Position numbers and translations under genes: made by a program. A DNA stretch of 64,000 bases, taken from the NCBI GenBank assembly GCA_958366705.1, contig CATXCB010000006.1, positions 62,001-126,000 of the forward strand. Reading direction: 5' to 3'. The stretch's first letter is position 1; each line of letters opens with the position of its first letter. Below the pieces are notes generated by a model. That model was not told the DNA's origin, made no database searches, and saw only the letters and a program-made list of their open reading frames with translations. This document shows, piece by piece, positions 31,676-41,242 of this stretch. The DNA is from an uncultured bacterium (GTDB taxonomy: Bacteria > Cyanobacteriota > Vampirovibrionia > Gastranaerophilales > Gastranaerophilaceae).

Positions 31676-33574
31676 ATGACTGAATTATCTGAAAATATTA
31701 AAAACCCAATTGATATTGGAAAGAAAACGATTGAAGATATTTTCAATCAGAATAAGAAGTTACTAGATGCTGTAACTTTCATATCAAAAGCTACAATTAG
31801 TTGTAAATTTGGTGAATACAATCTGCCTAATCAGAATAGATTTTTGTTACAGAAATGGAATAAAACGTTCTCTGTTGAAAAGAAAAAAGATAAATTGCAA
31901 GTAAAATTGCTAGCTAATTTCATTGTAGATAATGTTAGAGAATGTACACTCATGTATAATGACAAAAGCGAGAGAAAGTCACATAAATACTACGTTATTT
32001 CTCTAAAAAATAGCAAAGGGATTATCGAAAAAGAAGTAGAAGTTGCAAACAATTCCAAGTCAGACGTTAAGCAATTTGAAACGACAGTAAACAGTCTTTT
32101 CACAGACTTTCAAGTCTATATGTCCGAGGCTGAATTCAAAACCTTTGTAGGAGAATATGTCTCGCCAAAGGTAGCAACAACTACAACAATTTATACAAAT
32201 GCCGGAAAAATCGATGAAACATCATTTCTATACGATAATGCTCTTGCAACTTCAACAGGTATAAGTTGGGCTGATAGTGACGGTTACATTAAAACTGGAG
32301 AAAATACTTTTGTAAGACTTGCAGAATCAACTCATTATTTACCTAAACTGGCAACAAGCGTTAGAACACCTCAAGTTATAGCAAACGAACTAATGACGAA
32401 TATTCTAGAATGCTGGAGTGAGAATATAGTTCTACCTTTGATAACCCTTGGTCATATGACTATGGCGATGTACTATGAGGATTTTATAAAACGGCATGGG
32501 GCTCCGACATTAATTTTGTATGGTGAGACCGGAACTGGAAAATCAACTCTTGTAACTGTTGGTTTATCTATTTTTGGACTATCAAGAGATGCTCTTACAT
32601 CTGGGGGTTCAACTGCTAAGAGCAATGAGTATTTCTGCTCAAAATATAACGGAATGAACGTTTGCATAGATGATGTTAAGGGAGAAACTTTGACCTCAAG
32701 CAATTTTACATCCTTAGTAAAGGGGGTTTATAAGGGTGTTGCTCGGACTAAAATGTTGCCTTATGGTAAAGGTGTTGAATATATAAATATTTGTAGCCCT
32801 TTAGCCTATTCAACGAATGAGTCCTTACCAGATCTAAAAGAAGTTGTTAACCGCATGAATATTGTTGAAATCTTTGGCAAAGTATTTAAAGCCGATAAAT
32901 TCAATTATCACGAAGTTGACAAAGACAATAACGCACGATTAAAAGAATTGTCTTTAATCTTACCTGAATTTTTGAAATACTCAACAGAAGACGTTATCAA
33001 GCTATATGAGGATGTCTTTGAAATTCTAAAAGCTAATGTAAAAGATACACAAAATCGTGTAATAAGTAACATAGCTTATGCTTATACAGGAGCATTAATG
33101 TTACTTGCTATTGCAGATATAACATTGGAAGATTTACAAGATAAAATTATTCAATATGCTAAAAATCAAATTGAGAAATATGAAAACCTTAAAACGGTTG
33201 TTGATAAAGTCTTGGCTGAAATTCCTACACTTTATGAACTTGGCATTATTCAGAAAGATGTACATTTTAGAATCTTTAAAGAAAAAACAAATGGTAACGA
33301 AACTTTGCAAGTAAAATTCAAAAAAGACGTTATTATTACTGCAATAAACAAATACTATTGTGGCAATAGGAAAAAACAGATAGATGAAAATTCATTCTTG
33401 AGTTATGCAAAAAATCACAGAAGATATAAAGGCAATATATCTACTCGATTTGATAACAAAGTAACAAATGCAATGTGCTTTGATGTCAGTGGGATGGAAG
33501 AATATAGTGACTTTGGCTCAATGATTGAAGCTATGTCTGCCGAAGAATTACGTAGTAATCTCAATAGTAATTAA
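31676..33574 (+). CDS. Replicative helicase/ATPase (DUF927-like) paired with Prim-Pol
   Basis: The ATG at 31676 is one base after the Prim-Pol stop and has a GAGAGG site upstream; a longer in-frame ORF from 31511 would overlap Prim-Pol by 160 bases and is rejected. The product is 632 residues: an N-terminal domain (1-220), then a P-loop ATPase with 'LILYGETGTGKSTLV' (about 280-294) and 'MNVCIDDVKG' (about 324-333), followed by an arginine-finger-like region. It resembles DUF927/superfamily-3-like helicases found with Prim-Pol in satellites and integrative elements. Confidence 0.78.
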   Translation: MTELSENIKNPIDIGKKTIEDIFNQNKKLLDAVTFISKATISCKFGEYNLPNQNRFLLQKWNKTFSVEKKKDKLQVKLLANFIVDNVRECTLMYNDKSERKSHKYYVISLKNSKGIIEKEVEVANNSKSDVKQFETTVNSLFTDFQVYMSEAEFKTFVGEYVSPKVATTTTIYTNAGKIDETSFLYDNALATSTGISWADSDGYIKTGENTFVRLAESTHYLPKLATSVRTPQVIANELMTNILECWSENIVLPLITLGHMTMAMYYEDFIKRHGAPTLILYGETGTGKSTLVTVGLSIFGLSRDALTSGGSTAKSNEYFCSKYNGMNVCIDDVKGETLTSSNFTSLVKGVYKGVARTKMLPYGKGVEYINICSPLAYSTNESLPDLKEVVNRMNIVEIFGKVFKADKFNYHEVDKDNNARLKELSLILPEFLKYSTEDVIKLYEDVFEILKANVKDTQNRVISNIAYAYTGALMLLAIADITLEDLQDKIIQYAKNQIEKYENLKTVVDKVLAEIPTLYELGIIQKDVHFRIFKEKTNGNETLQVKFKKDVIITAINKYYCGNRKKQIDENSFLSYAKNHRRYKGNISTRFDNKVTNAMCFDVSGMEEYSDFGSMIEAMSAEELRSNLNSN

Positions 33575-33695
33575 AGTAACTCTTTACCCATTACATCTGA
33601 AAGATAATCTCTGATTATCTTTCGGGTTGGGAAGAGGGATTGTAATTTTGTAATAATAAAGTTTAGAAGAAAAAATAAAAAAAAGGAGAATCAAT

Positions 33696-33902
33696 ATGGT
33701 TGAATTATATACTTTTAAAGAATTTTGTACTAGCGTAGTAAAAGCTAATCCAAATACGGTTAAGACTTGGAAACGAAGAGGGGATTTACCTGAAAAAATC
33801 TTTTTCAAAATAGGTGGAACTTTGTATATCTTAAAAAATAAATATGAGCAATGGGTGCTAGAAAGCCAAAAAGAGGATGGTGATTGTCATGACAACATAT
33901 AA
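33696..33902 (+). CDS. Excisionase/AlpA-like HTH protein
   Basis: This 68-residue protein follows AAAAGGAG. It has a MerR/excisionase-type winged helix ('NTVKTWKRRGDLPEKIFFKIGGTLYILKNKYEQWV'). It directly precedes and overlaps the integrase gene, the usual xis-int arrangement. It would bend attachment-site DNA and promote excision. Confidence 0.78.
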   Translation: MVELYTFKEFCTSVVKANPNTVKTWKRRGDLPEKIFFKIGGTLYILKNKYEQWVLESQKEDGDCHDNI

Positions 33903-34962
33903 GCAAAAAAACAAATGGTACTATCAATTTATGCTCAATGGAGAAAGGAAGCACGGTCTTTGCACCGGTGCTTCTGATAAAAAAGAAGCTTACCAGTTTG
34001 AAAATGCGATTAAATATAGGTTGGCACAACAACAAAACGGTGTTATCCCTAGAGAAGAAAAGAATGTTTCTTTAGGAAAACTGATAAAACTCTATGACAG
34101 CTATGCCAAAAATAATAAACGCAGTTATGACAGAGATGTTTATACACTAAAGATTATTGCTAACTACTTTGGAGAAAACTGTACAGTTCAGCAAATTACT
34201 CCAAAAAGAATAGAGGACTTTAAAGAACATTTGATTAACCAACGAAAAGTAAAGAATTCTACAATTAACAAATATATTAGGGTATTAAGCAAAATGTTTA
34301 ATCTTGGTATAGACAATGAGATTTTAAGTAAAAATCCAGTTAGTAAAGTCGTTAAGCTTAAAGAAGATAACCATAAAATCAGATATCTAACAAAGGCAGA
34401 AGAAAAACGATTATTCACTGAAATTCAAAAAGAATATGAAGTTTTAGACAGATATACAAGAAAAAAGAAAAGGGTTCAACCTTATTTGTATCTAAAGCCT
34501 ATTATAATCACAGCACTTCAAACAGGAATGAGAAAAAGTGAAATTTTAAGTCTTGAGTGGGAGAATATCAATTTTGAGTATGGTTATATCGATTTGTTAA
34601 AAACAAAGACGAACAGACCAAGAAAAATACCTTTATCAACTGGCTTAAGAGAACTCTTTAAGGGATTAGAAAGAGAATCTAAATATGTGTTTACTAACCC
34701 CAAAACAAATACTGCATATAAAAGCATAACTAAATCTTTCAAAGCGGTTTTGGAAAAGGCTAAGATTAAAGATTTCAGATTTCACGATTTGAGGCACACA
34801 GTTGCAACAAGACTTGTAGAAAAGAACATAGATTTATTTGTTGTTCAAGACATACTAGGTCATTCAAAAATAACAACTACTCAAAGATATGCTCATCCTG
34901 TACCTCAAAGAAAACTTGATGCCGTAGAAATTCTTAGTACCTACACTAATCAGCCCTCATAA
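33889..34962 (+). CDS. Tyrosine integrase of the tRNA-Gly element
   Basis: This is a full-length integrase (about 357 residues from ATG 33889, 361 from 33877; AGAGG lies 12 bases before 33889). An arm-binding N-terminal domain is followed by a SAM-like core-binding domain (about 64-160) and the catalytic domain. The catalytic residues are R219 ('TGMRKSE'), Lys in 'KTKTNRPRK', H303/R306 ('HDLRHT'), H329 ('LGHS') and Y338 ('RYAH'), numbered from 33877. It lies 150 bases from the intact tRNA-Gly that forms one attachment site. The stop codon lies within the terminator hairpin. Confidence 0.92.
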   Translation: MTTYKQKNKWYYQFMLNGERKHGLCTGASDKKEAYQFENAIKYRLAQQQNGVIPREEKNVSLGKLIKLYDSYAKNNKRSYDRDVYTLKIIANYFGENCTVQQITPKRIEDFKEHLINQRKVKNSTINKYIRVLSKMFNLGIDNEILSKNPVSKVVKLKEDNHKIRYLTKAEEKRLFTEIQKEYEVLDRYTRKKKRVQPYLYLKPIIITALQTGMRKSEILSLEWENINFEYGYIDLLKTKTNRPRKIPLSTGLRELFKGLERESKYVFTNPKTNTAYKSITKSFKAVLEKAKIKDFRFHDLRHTVATRLVEKNIDLFVVQDILGHSKITTTQRYAHPVPQRKLDAVEILSTYTNQPS

Positions 34963-34976
34963 TGAGGGCTTTTTTA
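34952..34976 (+). terminator. Intrinsic terminator of the integrase gene
   Basis: AGCCCTCAT and ATGAGGGCT are followed by six T residues. The hairpin overlaps the integrase stop codon. Confidence 0.8.
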
Positions 34977-35049
34977 TATCAATAAAACTATAAGTTTCAG
35001 TTATCGACGTTTTAGTTTCACCATCCTATGCTTAAGTTTTGAAAACTAA

Positions 35050-35074
35050 ATTACCCACAGATTACCCACAGAAA
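35050..35074. repeat. Right arm-type direct repeats ATTACCCACAG
   Basis: Two adjacent copies of ATTACCCACAG start at 35050 and 35061. They match the pair at 18799-18823 in sequence, orientation and 11-bp period. They sit 44 bases inside the right attachment site, where integrase arm sites are expected. Confidence 0.68.
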
Positions 35075-35088
35075 ATTAAACAATAAAA

Positions 35089-35109
35089 AAGAAGGTCTCA
35101 AAACCTTCT
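35089..35109 (-). terminator. Terminator of tRNA-Gly transcript
   Basis: On the minus strand AAGAAGGT pairs with ACCTTCTT around a short loop, followed by a T-run. It begins 6 bases after the tRNA CCA end. Because it lies inside the element, it was brought in with the integration. Confidence 0.75.
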
Positions 35110-35114
35110 TCTTT

Positions 35115-35189
35115 ATGGAGCGGGAGACGAGGCTCGAACTCGCGACATCCTCCTTGGCAAGGAGGCATTCTACCACTGAATTACCCCCG
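35115..35189 (-). tRNA. tRNA-Gly (anticodon GCC), attachment site
   Basis: On the minus strand, bases 35189 to 35118 fold as a complete tRNA with acceptor GCGGGGG/CTCCCGC, a D arm, the anticodon loop TTGCCAA (GCC, glycine) in stem CCTCC/GGAGG, and a T arm GCGAG-TTCGAGC-CTCGT. The encoded CCA follows at 35115-35117. Its 3' half (35118-35160) is duplicated at 18672-18714, and shorter pieces lie at 3403-3424 and 3206-3220. It is the integration target of the accessory region to its left. Confidence 0.95.
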
Positions 35190-35359
35190 CATATTTGGGT
35201 TACTTCTTTATAATACATGCTAAAAAAAAAATATCAAGCACTTTTTTATTATTTTTTTGTAAAGTTTTATTTATATGAAATATAAATTATAGCAAAATTA
35301 TTTATCACACTACTTTATAGTTACAAAAGGACTCTACATACAGAAAGGATTATTTAATA

Positions 35360-36190
35360 ATGTCATTTTTATCAAATATTAGTGCTCAAATTTCAGACGA
35401 AGCTGCAAAACTTCCAAACCGATTCACTGGTGGATTTTCATCAATGGGAGCTGTTAAACGTCCTCCAAGAACAAATACAACAGAAGAGTTGATGGCATCA
35501 ATAAATGCATATGCAAAAGAGAACCCTGAAATTGCAGAATTCACAAAACAAATGAAAGACATGAATTCACAACATCTGGGTTTAGCTCAAGATATAATTG
35601 ATTTATCAAATATACGAGAAATGTTAAATACAAATATAAACCTTAAACAACCGTCAAAAATATCAGGAAAGACTAATTTTGGAGTAATATTGAACATGCT
35701 TCCAAAAGTTAGCAAACAAAATCCTGCAGCACTTGACCTTACACAAGCTGTAATTAACAATTCAGATACTATTAACTCAAAATATTTTCTAAGCAAATTC
35801 TTTGGTTTTGATCTTGCAAAAGCAAGTGTTGCATCTGAACAAATAAAAGCTGTAGAAGGAATGGTTCCAAGTATCGCCAAAGATACTCTATCCGGCGGCT
35901 ACACAATGGACTATACTAAAAATAACGAATTCTTTAATTTCATAATGCACTTGTGTTCAACAGATTCTAAGCCTGAAAATCTTAAAATGCTAAATAGTAT
36001 AATTGATTCAATTGAAAAATTCTGCAAAAAAACAACACCTACCTGTAATCTTGATGACATAAGACTTGGAGATACTGCAGCAATAAAAGACAATATAAAA
36101 CATCTGCCAAATCTTTTAAAAAATGCTGAAGCTCAAGGTAAAAATGTAGATATTTCAGGATTCCTAAACAAGAATATCAATTTAGATTAA
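35360..36190 (+). CDS. Hypothetical protein
   Basis: This 276-residue, mostly helical protein is preceded by AAAGGA. No family is recognised. It starts 'MSFLSNISAQISDEAAKLP' and lacks a signal peptide or membrane segment. It is the first chromosomal gene right of the tRNA-Gly and is convergent with dnaE, sharing its terminator. Confidence 0.6.
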   Translation: MSFLSNISAQISDEAAKLPNRFTGGFSSMGAVKRPPRTNTTEELMASINAYAKENPEIAEFTKQMKDMNSQHLGLAQDIIDLSNIREMLNTNINLKQPSKISGKTNFGVILNMLPKVSKQNPAALDLTQAVINNSDTINSKYFLSKFFGFDLAKASVASEQIKAVEGMVPSIAKDTLSGGYTMDYTKNNEFFNFIMHLCSTDSKPENLKMLNSIIDSIEKFCKKTTPTCNLDDIRLGDTAAIKDNIKHLPNLLKNAEAQGKNVDISGFLNKNINLD

Positions 36191-36201
36191 AAATAAAAAT
36201 T

Positions 36202-36233
36202 AAGAAGCGGTTTAATATATTAAACCGCTTCTT
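36202..36233. terminator. Bidirectional terminator between 35360 gene and dnaE
   Basis: A perfect 16-bp-arm palindrome (36202-36217 with 36218-36233) has A/T runs on both sides. The dnaE stop codon at 36220 lies inside it. Confidence 0.8.
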
Positions 36234-39200
36234 TTAAATCTGTATCCATTGATTTAATTGAAATATCAACTTTATCACCAAAACCTTTTTTTAGGTTGTT
36301 CACCAGATCATTTGATGAATTTACCCAGAAAATTGATGATGTTAAAATTTTAACTTCTCCGGTCAAATCTTTTAACTTTAGCATAACAGGGTCTGAGCCA
36401 TTGTGCTGACATAACATTTGTTTCAATAAGAATAATTCTTCATATTTCATTTCTGAATTTAACTTAATTGTAAAAATATTAGAATTATCTACAGGTTTTA
36501 CTGTATCAATTAAAATAATTGCAGGATCTTCATCACTTCGGCGGCTAACCTTACCTGAAACAATAATTCTCTGTTCATTTTGTAAAAAGTCATTATACTC
36601 TGCAATTTTTGAATTAAACGCAAGAGTATCAATTCTACCTGTCAAATCTTCAATTGTCACAAATCTTACAAACTTTGTAGGATCATTTTTTGTAGGAATT
36701 TGCTTAGTTCCTGTAACTAACCCGCAGATAGTAACAACTTTTTCTGTAGGAACATCTGGAATTTGAGATATTTTATGAGTCATTAAGAACGGAAGCTTAT
36801 CTCTAATTGTAGCCAGAGGATGACTTGTTACATAAAAACCTAAAAATTCCTTTTCAAACAACTGAATTTGTCTTGCATCAAACTCTTCATCAGAGCCGGC
36901 CAGATGGAATTTAGCATCATCTACAGATGCGGTATCTCCCAGCATATCAAAAAGACTCCCCTGACCTGATTCCTTTGCCTTAGCCTCTTTTGATGCAGTT
37001 GCTGTTATATATTCAAGGTTTTCCATAAGCTGCTTACGGCTTTTTTCAATTGTCGAAAATGCACCGGCTTTAATCAAACCCTCCAGGGTTCTTTTATTTG
37101 TACATTTAACATCGACTCGTTTTATATAATCATATATAGATTTAAATGCTCCATTTGCTTCCCGTTCTTTGATAATATCTTCAATAACGCCTTCTCCAAC
37201 CTGTTTAATAGAAGCAAGCCCGAATCTAATATTTTCACCATCCGGCGTAAATGAAGCCAGAGAATGATTAATATCCGGAGGAAGAACTTTAATACCTTTT
37301 TTCAAAGCTTCTTCAATATATAACTGGGTTTTTTCAGCATCACCTGCAACACTTGATAACAACGCTGACAAATACTCAACAGGATAGTGGCATTTTAAAT
37401 AAGCAGTTTGATAAGCAACGAAAGCATATGCAGCAGAGTGTGACCTGTTAAAACAGTATGATGCGAAACTCAAAATCTGGTTAAACAAAGCAGTAGCAGA
37501 TTCAGAAGTCATGCCATGCTTTGCAGAAGCCTCAATAAACTTCCCTTTTTGTTTTTCCATTTCATCGACTTTTTTCTTACCCATCATACGACGAACCATG
37601 TCTGCTTGACCGAGCGAGTAATCAGCAAGAACCTGGAAAACCTGCATAATCTGTTCCTGATAAACAATCGTACCATAAGTATCTTTCAATACAGGCTCAA
37701 GCAGCGGATGAGCATAAGAAATTGCCTGACGTCCGTGTTTACGTTCAACAAAGTCATCAACCATGCCTGAATCCAGCGGCCCCGGACGGAAAAGTGCAAC
37801 CAACGCACCTAAATCTTCAAATACGTCAGGTCTTAAACGTTTAACAAGGTTTTTCATACCTTGAGATTCGAGCTGGAACACACCATCTGTATCACCGTTC
37901 ATTAACATCTCATACGTCGGTTTATCATCTAGCGGAATATCATTAATCGCAAGCTCTATACCTTGACGTTTTTTAATCATATCAACTGTTTTATAAATAG
38001 TAGTTAAGTTCCGTAAGCCTAAAAAGTCCATTTTTAACAGACTTAGAACTTCTGTTACGGCATGAGGAGGATATCCTGTTTGGATAATACCATCCTTAGA
38101 AGGTTGCACCGGAAGAATTTCATCCAGCGGTTTTGGCGCAATAATAACCCCTGCCGCGTGAGTACCGGTGTTATTTTTCAACCCCTCAATACCAATTGCA
38201 AGATCAATTAGTTTTTTCATTCCGACAGTTTTACCCTCTGTCGGATCAATCATTATTTGCTCATCTTTATCATAAAGGGCTTTAAGTTCTGACCCGTCAA
38301 ACTCCATTGCCCGCTTTAGAGTTTTAGCTTTATCGTCTATACTCATAGCAAGTTCAATAGCTGGCTCTATAAGTCCGGCAAGCTTGTTGGCTTCCGAAAA
38401 CGGAACTTTCATAATCCTGGCAACACCCTTAAATGCAGCTTTTGCAGCATAGGTACCAAATGTAATAATCTGACATACTTTATCTTCGCCGTATTTTTTA
38501 GTTACATAGTCAATAACTTCTCCGCGACGTTCAATACAGAAGTCGATATCAATATCGGGCATTGTAAAACGTTCCGGATTCAAAAATCTTTCAAACAAAA
38601 GTTTATGCTCTATCGGGTCAAGATCAGTAATTTCCAGTGCATAAGCAACAACAGACCCTGCTGCTGAACCTCTACCAGGACCAACAGGAATGCCATGAGT
38701 TTTTGCATAATGGATAAAGTCCCATGTAATCAAAAAGTATGCAGAAAAACCCATCTGCTGAATTACACCGAGTTCATATTTTACTCTTTCTTTAATATCT
38801 TTTGAAACATCACCATAACGTTTTTTCAATCCAACATGAACTATATATTCAAGATAAGTATCAATTGTATACCCCGCAGGAACTTCATAATTAGGTAGAG
38901 GACTTTTACCGAGTTCAAGCATAACATGACACTTTTCAGCAATATCAACAGTATTTTTAATACATCTGTCAAACAGCTCACTGTCCATCCACTTAAAGGA
39001 ATCTCTTAATTCCATTGGAGTCTTTACATAGAATTCATTATTCGCGAAATGAAAACGATTAGGGTCATCTTTATCACTGTTTGTCTGCATACACAAAAGC
39101 GTATCGTGCATATCAGCATCATCTCTGCGCAGATAGTGGGAATCATTTGTAATAATCATCTCAATATCAAGTTCTTGCGCAATTTTTATCAAATCAGGAT

Positions 39201-39765
39201 TTGTTCGTTTTTGTTCTTCCAAATTATGATCTTGGAGTTCTATATAATAATCTTCACCAAACAAATCTTTATATTTTTTTGCAATAGCCTTAGCGCCATC
39301 ATAATCATTTTTCAAAAGTTTTTGTAAAACTTCACCGCCAAGACATGCAGAGCAGCATATCAAACCCTCATGGTACTGTTCCAAAAGCTCCCAATTTATA
39401 CGAGGTTTTACATAACGTCCCTTGCACCATGCTATTGAGGTAAGCTTAATTATATTAGCGTAACCGGTATTATTCTTCGCAATCAACACAAGGTGATAAC
39501 AAGGATTATTATTCTTATCATGCTCGGTTATATCACCATCATGAACATAGAACTCACAACCCATAAGAGGTTTTACTCCCATATCACGAGCAAGTTCATA
39601 AAGCTCCATATCACCATACATTACACCGTGGTCAGTAACTGCAACCGCAGGAAAATTATTTTCTTTACAGAATTTTAACAACTCTCCTATTCTGATTGCC
39701 CCGTCTAATAATGAATATTCTGTGTGCAAATGAAGCGGCACATATTGTTGATTTACGTCTACCAT
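36220..39765 (-). CDS. dnaE: DNA polymerase III alpha subunit
   Basis: This 1181-residue DnaE-type replicative polymerase has an N-terminal PHP domain ('LHLHTEYSLLDGAI', 'VAVTDHGVMYG', 'NDSHYL'). The polymerase palm has 'GPGRGSAAGS' and the metal-binding 'PDIDIDF'. 'FNRSHSAAYAFVAYQTAYLK' and a helix-hairpin-helix region follow, with a C-terminal OB-fold ('VVTICGLVTGTKQIPTKNDP...'). Length and layout match DnaE1. It synthesises the chromosome as the catalytic core of Pol III. Confidence 0.97.
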   Translation of the reverse strand: MVDVNQQYVPLHLHTEYSLLDGAIRIGELLKFCKENNFPAVAVTDHGVMYGDMELYELARDMGVKPLMGCEFYVHDGDITEHDKNNNPCYHLVLIAKNNTGYANIIKLTSIAWCKGRYVKPRINWELLEQYHEGLICCSACLGGEVLQKLLKNDYDGAKAIAKKYKDLFGEDYYIELQDHNLEEQKRTNPDLIKIAQELDIEMIITNDSHYLRRDDADMHDTLLCMQTNSDKDDPNRFHFANNEFYVKTPMELRDSFKWMDSELFDRCIKNTVDIAEKCHVMLELGKSPLPNYEVPAGYTIDTYLEYIVHVGLKKRYGDVSKDIKERVKYELGVIQQMGFSAYFLITWDFIHYAKTHGIPVGPGRGSAAGSVVAYALEITDLDPIEHKLLFERFLNPERFTMPDIDIDFCIERRGEVIDYVTKKYGEDKVCQIITFGTYAAKAAFKGVARIMKVPFSEANKLAGLIEPAIELAMSIDDKAKTLKRAMEFDGSELKALYDKDEQIMIDPTEGKTVGMKKLIDLAIGIEGLKNNTGTHAAGVIIAPKPLDEILPVQPSKDGIIQTGYPPHAVTEVLSLLKMDFLGLRNLTTIYKTVDMIKKRQGIELAINDIPLDDKPTYEMLMNGDTDGVFQLESQGMKNLVKRLRPDVFEDLGALVALFRPGPLDSGMVDDFVERKHGRQAISYAHPLLEPVLKDTYGTIVYQEQIMQVFQVLADYSLGQADMVRRMMGKKKVDEMEKQKGKFIEASAKHGMTSESATALFNQILSFASYCFNRSHSAAYAFVAYQTAYLKCHYPVEYLSALLSSVAGDAEKTQLYIEEALKKGIKVLPPDINHSLASFTPDGENIRFGLASIKQVGEGVIEDIIKEREANGAFKSIYDYIKRVDVKCTNKRTLEGLIKAGAFSTIEKSRKQLMENLEYITATASKEAKAKESGQGSLFDMLGDTASVDDAKFHLAGSDEEFDARQIQLFEKEFLGFYVTSHPLATIRDKLPFLMTHKISQIPDVPTEKVVTICGLVTGTKQIPTKNDPTKFVRFVTIEDLTGRIDTLAFNSKIAEYNDFLQNEQRIIVSGKVSRRSDEDPAIILIDTVKPVDNSNIFTIKLNSEMKYEELFLLKQMLCQHNGSDPVMLKLKDLTGEVKILTSSIFWVNSSNDLVNNLKKGFGDKVDISIKSMDTDLKEAV

Positions 39766-39868
39766 AATACGTTACATGCTAATATAAAGATAACTTATAT
39801 AAAATAGATTATTAACAAGTATAAATATTTTCTTTATAAAATAAACACCCCAAAAACACTATAAATTT

Positions 39869-41185
39869 TTATCCAAATATCAGCACAGACAATAACGCCA
39901 TCAATATCAGAGGAATATTATAATGCAAAAATGTAGGAACACAGGTATCCCAAATATGATTGTGCTGTCCGTCGGCATTCAACCCTGCAGTTGGCCCTAA
40001 AGTTGTATCAGAAGCCGGAGAGCCCGCATCCCCAAGAGCTGCTGCCGCTGCCAGTACAATTATCATAGACGGAATGCTAAAACCAAGCTTTAAACAAATC
40101 GGTATATACAAAACTGCAAGAATAGGAATTGTACCAAAAGATGTTCCAATCCCCATAGTTATAAATAATCCTACAAACAGCATCAAAAATGCTGCCACCA
40201 ATTTACTGGACATCATATATGGAGTAATTGTATTAACTAAAGTATTAACACCACCTGTTGCTTTCATGACACTTGCAAAACCTGCAGCAACAAGCATTAC
40301 AAATGCAACATACCCCATTAAACCAACACCCTCATTAATCAATTTATCCATTTTATCATGGTCTATTGCCTTTAAGCCAAAAATTACAGCCAGCCCGACG
40401 AGAGCTCCCAGTGGAAGTGAATTGGTCCACAATTGAACACCCAGCGTCAAAACGGCAGCAAGAAGTGTTATATAATGATTTTTTGTTAAATGCAAATCTT
40501 CAACTTTAGTTTCTTTAATATCAATGTCTTTATAATTTCTTGGTTTTCTATACGATATAAATACGGCAATCAATAATCCGATAAACATAGCTAAACCCAA
40601 CAGCCATGTAGATTTCCAAATGTCATTTTTTACAACTTCAACACCATTTTGCATCATATTTTCAGCAATTAGCCCCTGAAATATAAGCCCGAATCCTGCA
40701 GGAATTACAATATACGGAGCTTTTAATCCAAAAGCTAACCCACAGGCAACCGCACGTCTATCAATTTTTAATTTATTCATTATTATCAACAATGGCGGAA
40801 CCAATATTGGAATAAAAGCGATGTGAACAGGAATTAAATTTTGTGAAAGCATTGCTATCCCTGTAAGAATAAATATTAGTAAATATTTTTTCGACTGAAT
40901 TGTATTTGCTATTTTTTTCGCCAATACCGGAGCTAACCCGGTATGAGTCATTGACGCGGCAAATGCTCCGAGCAAGATATAACTCAGTGCTGTTTCGGAA
41001 TTTCCTCCCATACCATGGATAAAAATATCCATAACGTCAGAAAGATTTAAATGTCCCACAAGCCCGCCAACTACAGATGATACAATTAATGCCAGCAAAA
41101 CATTTACCCTGCACAAACATAATATACACAGTAAAATAACAGATATAATTATAGGATTAGTTAATAATGCCAGCATAATTTCCAC
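39869..41185 (-). CDS. Na+/H+ antiporter, YuiF/NhaC-type
   Basis: This 438-residue polytopic membrane protein has about 11-12 hydrophobic segments. The late signature 'GDAGSPASDTTLGPTAGLNADGQHNHIWDTCVPTF' is that of YuiF-like Na+/H+ antiporter family proteins; NhaC-type 'GIGTSFGTIPI' is also present. It would exchange sodium for protons across the inner membrane. It is a single gene with its own region upstream; substrate specificity is inferred from the family. Confidence 0.82.
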   Translation of the reverse strand: MEIMLALLTNPIIISVILLCILCLCRVNVLLALIVSSVVGGLVGHLNLSDVMDIFIHGMGGNSETALSYILLGAFAASMTHTGLAPVLAKKIANTIQSKKYLLIFILTGIAMLSQNLIPVHIAFIPILVPPLLIIMNKLKIDRRAVACGLAFGLKAPYIVIPAGFGLIFQGLIAENMMQNGVEVVKNDIWKSTWLLGLAMFIGLLIAVFISYRKPRNYKDIDIKETKVEDLHLTKNHYITLLAAVLTLGVQLWTNSLPLGALVGLAVIFGLKAIDHDKMDKLINEGVGLMGYVAFVMLVAAGFASVMKATGGVNTLVNTITPYMMSSKLVAAFLMLFVGLFITMGIGTSFGTIPILAVLYIPICLKLGFSIPSMIIVLAAAAALGDAGSPASDTTLGPTAGLNADGQHNHIWDTCVPTFLHYNIPLILMALLSVLIFG

Positions 41186-41242
41186 CTAAATTTAGAATAT
41201 CATGAAAATAGATATCCGTCATTCAAAGATAACCCCACATCT

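Larger units (their letters stand above)
18672..35160. mobile_element. Integrative element in tRNA-Gly (satellite/mobilizable island)
   Basis: The element is bounded by 43-bp direct repeats of the tRNA-Gly 3' half. The integrase and excisionase lie next to the intact tRNA. ATTACCCAC repeats lie inside both ends (18799-18819 and 35050-35070), as expected for integrase arm sites. The cargo includes Prim-Pol and helicase replication genes, an XRE repressor with an operator, and several conflict-type genes. There are no capsid, terminase large subunit, portal, relaxase or conjugation genes, so it is probably a phage satellite or a mobilizable element that depends on a helper. Confidence 0.82.

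Noticed and set aside
18672..35160. Complete prophage or conjugative element
   Set aside because: No capsid, portal, large terminase, tail, lysis, relaxase or type IV secretion gene is present.
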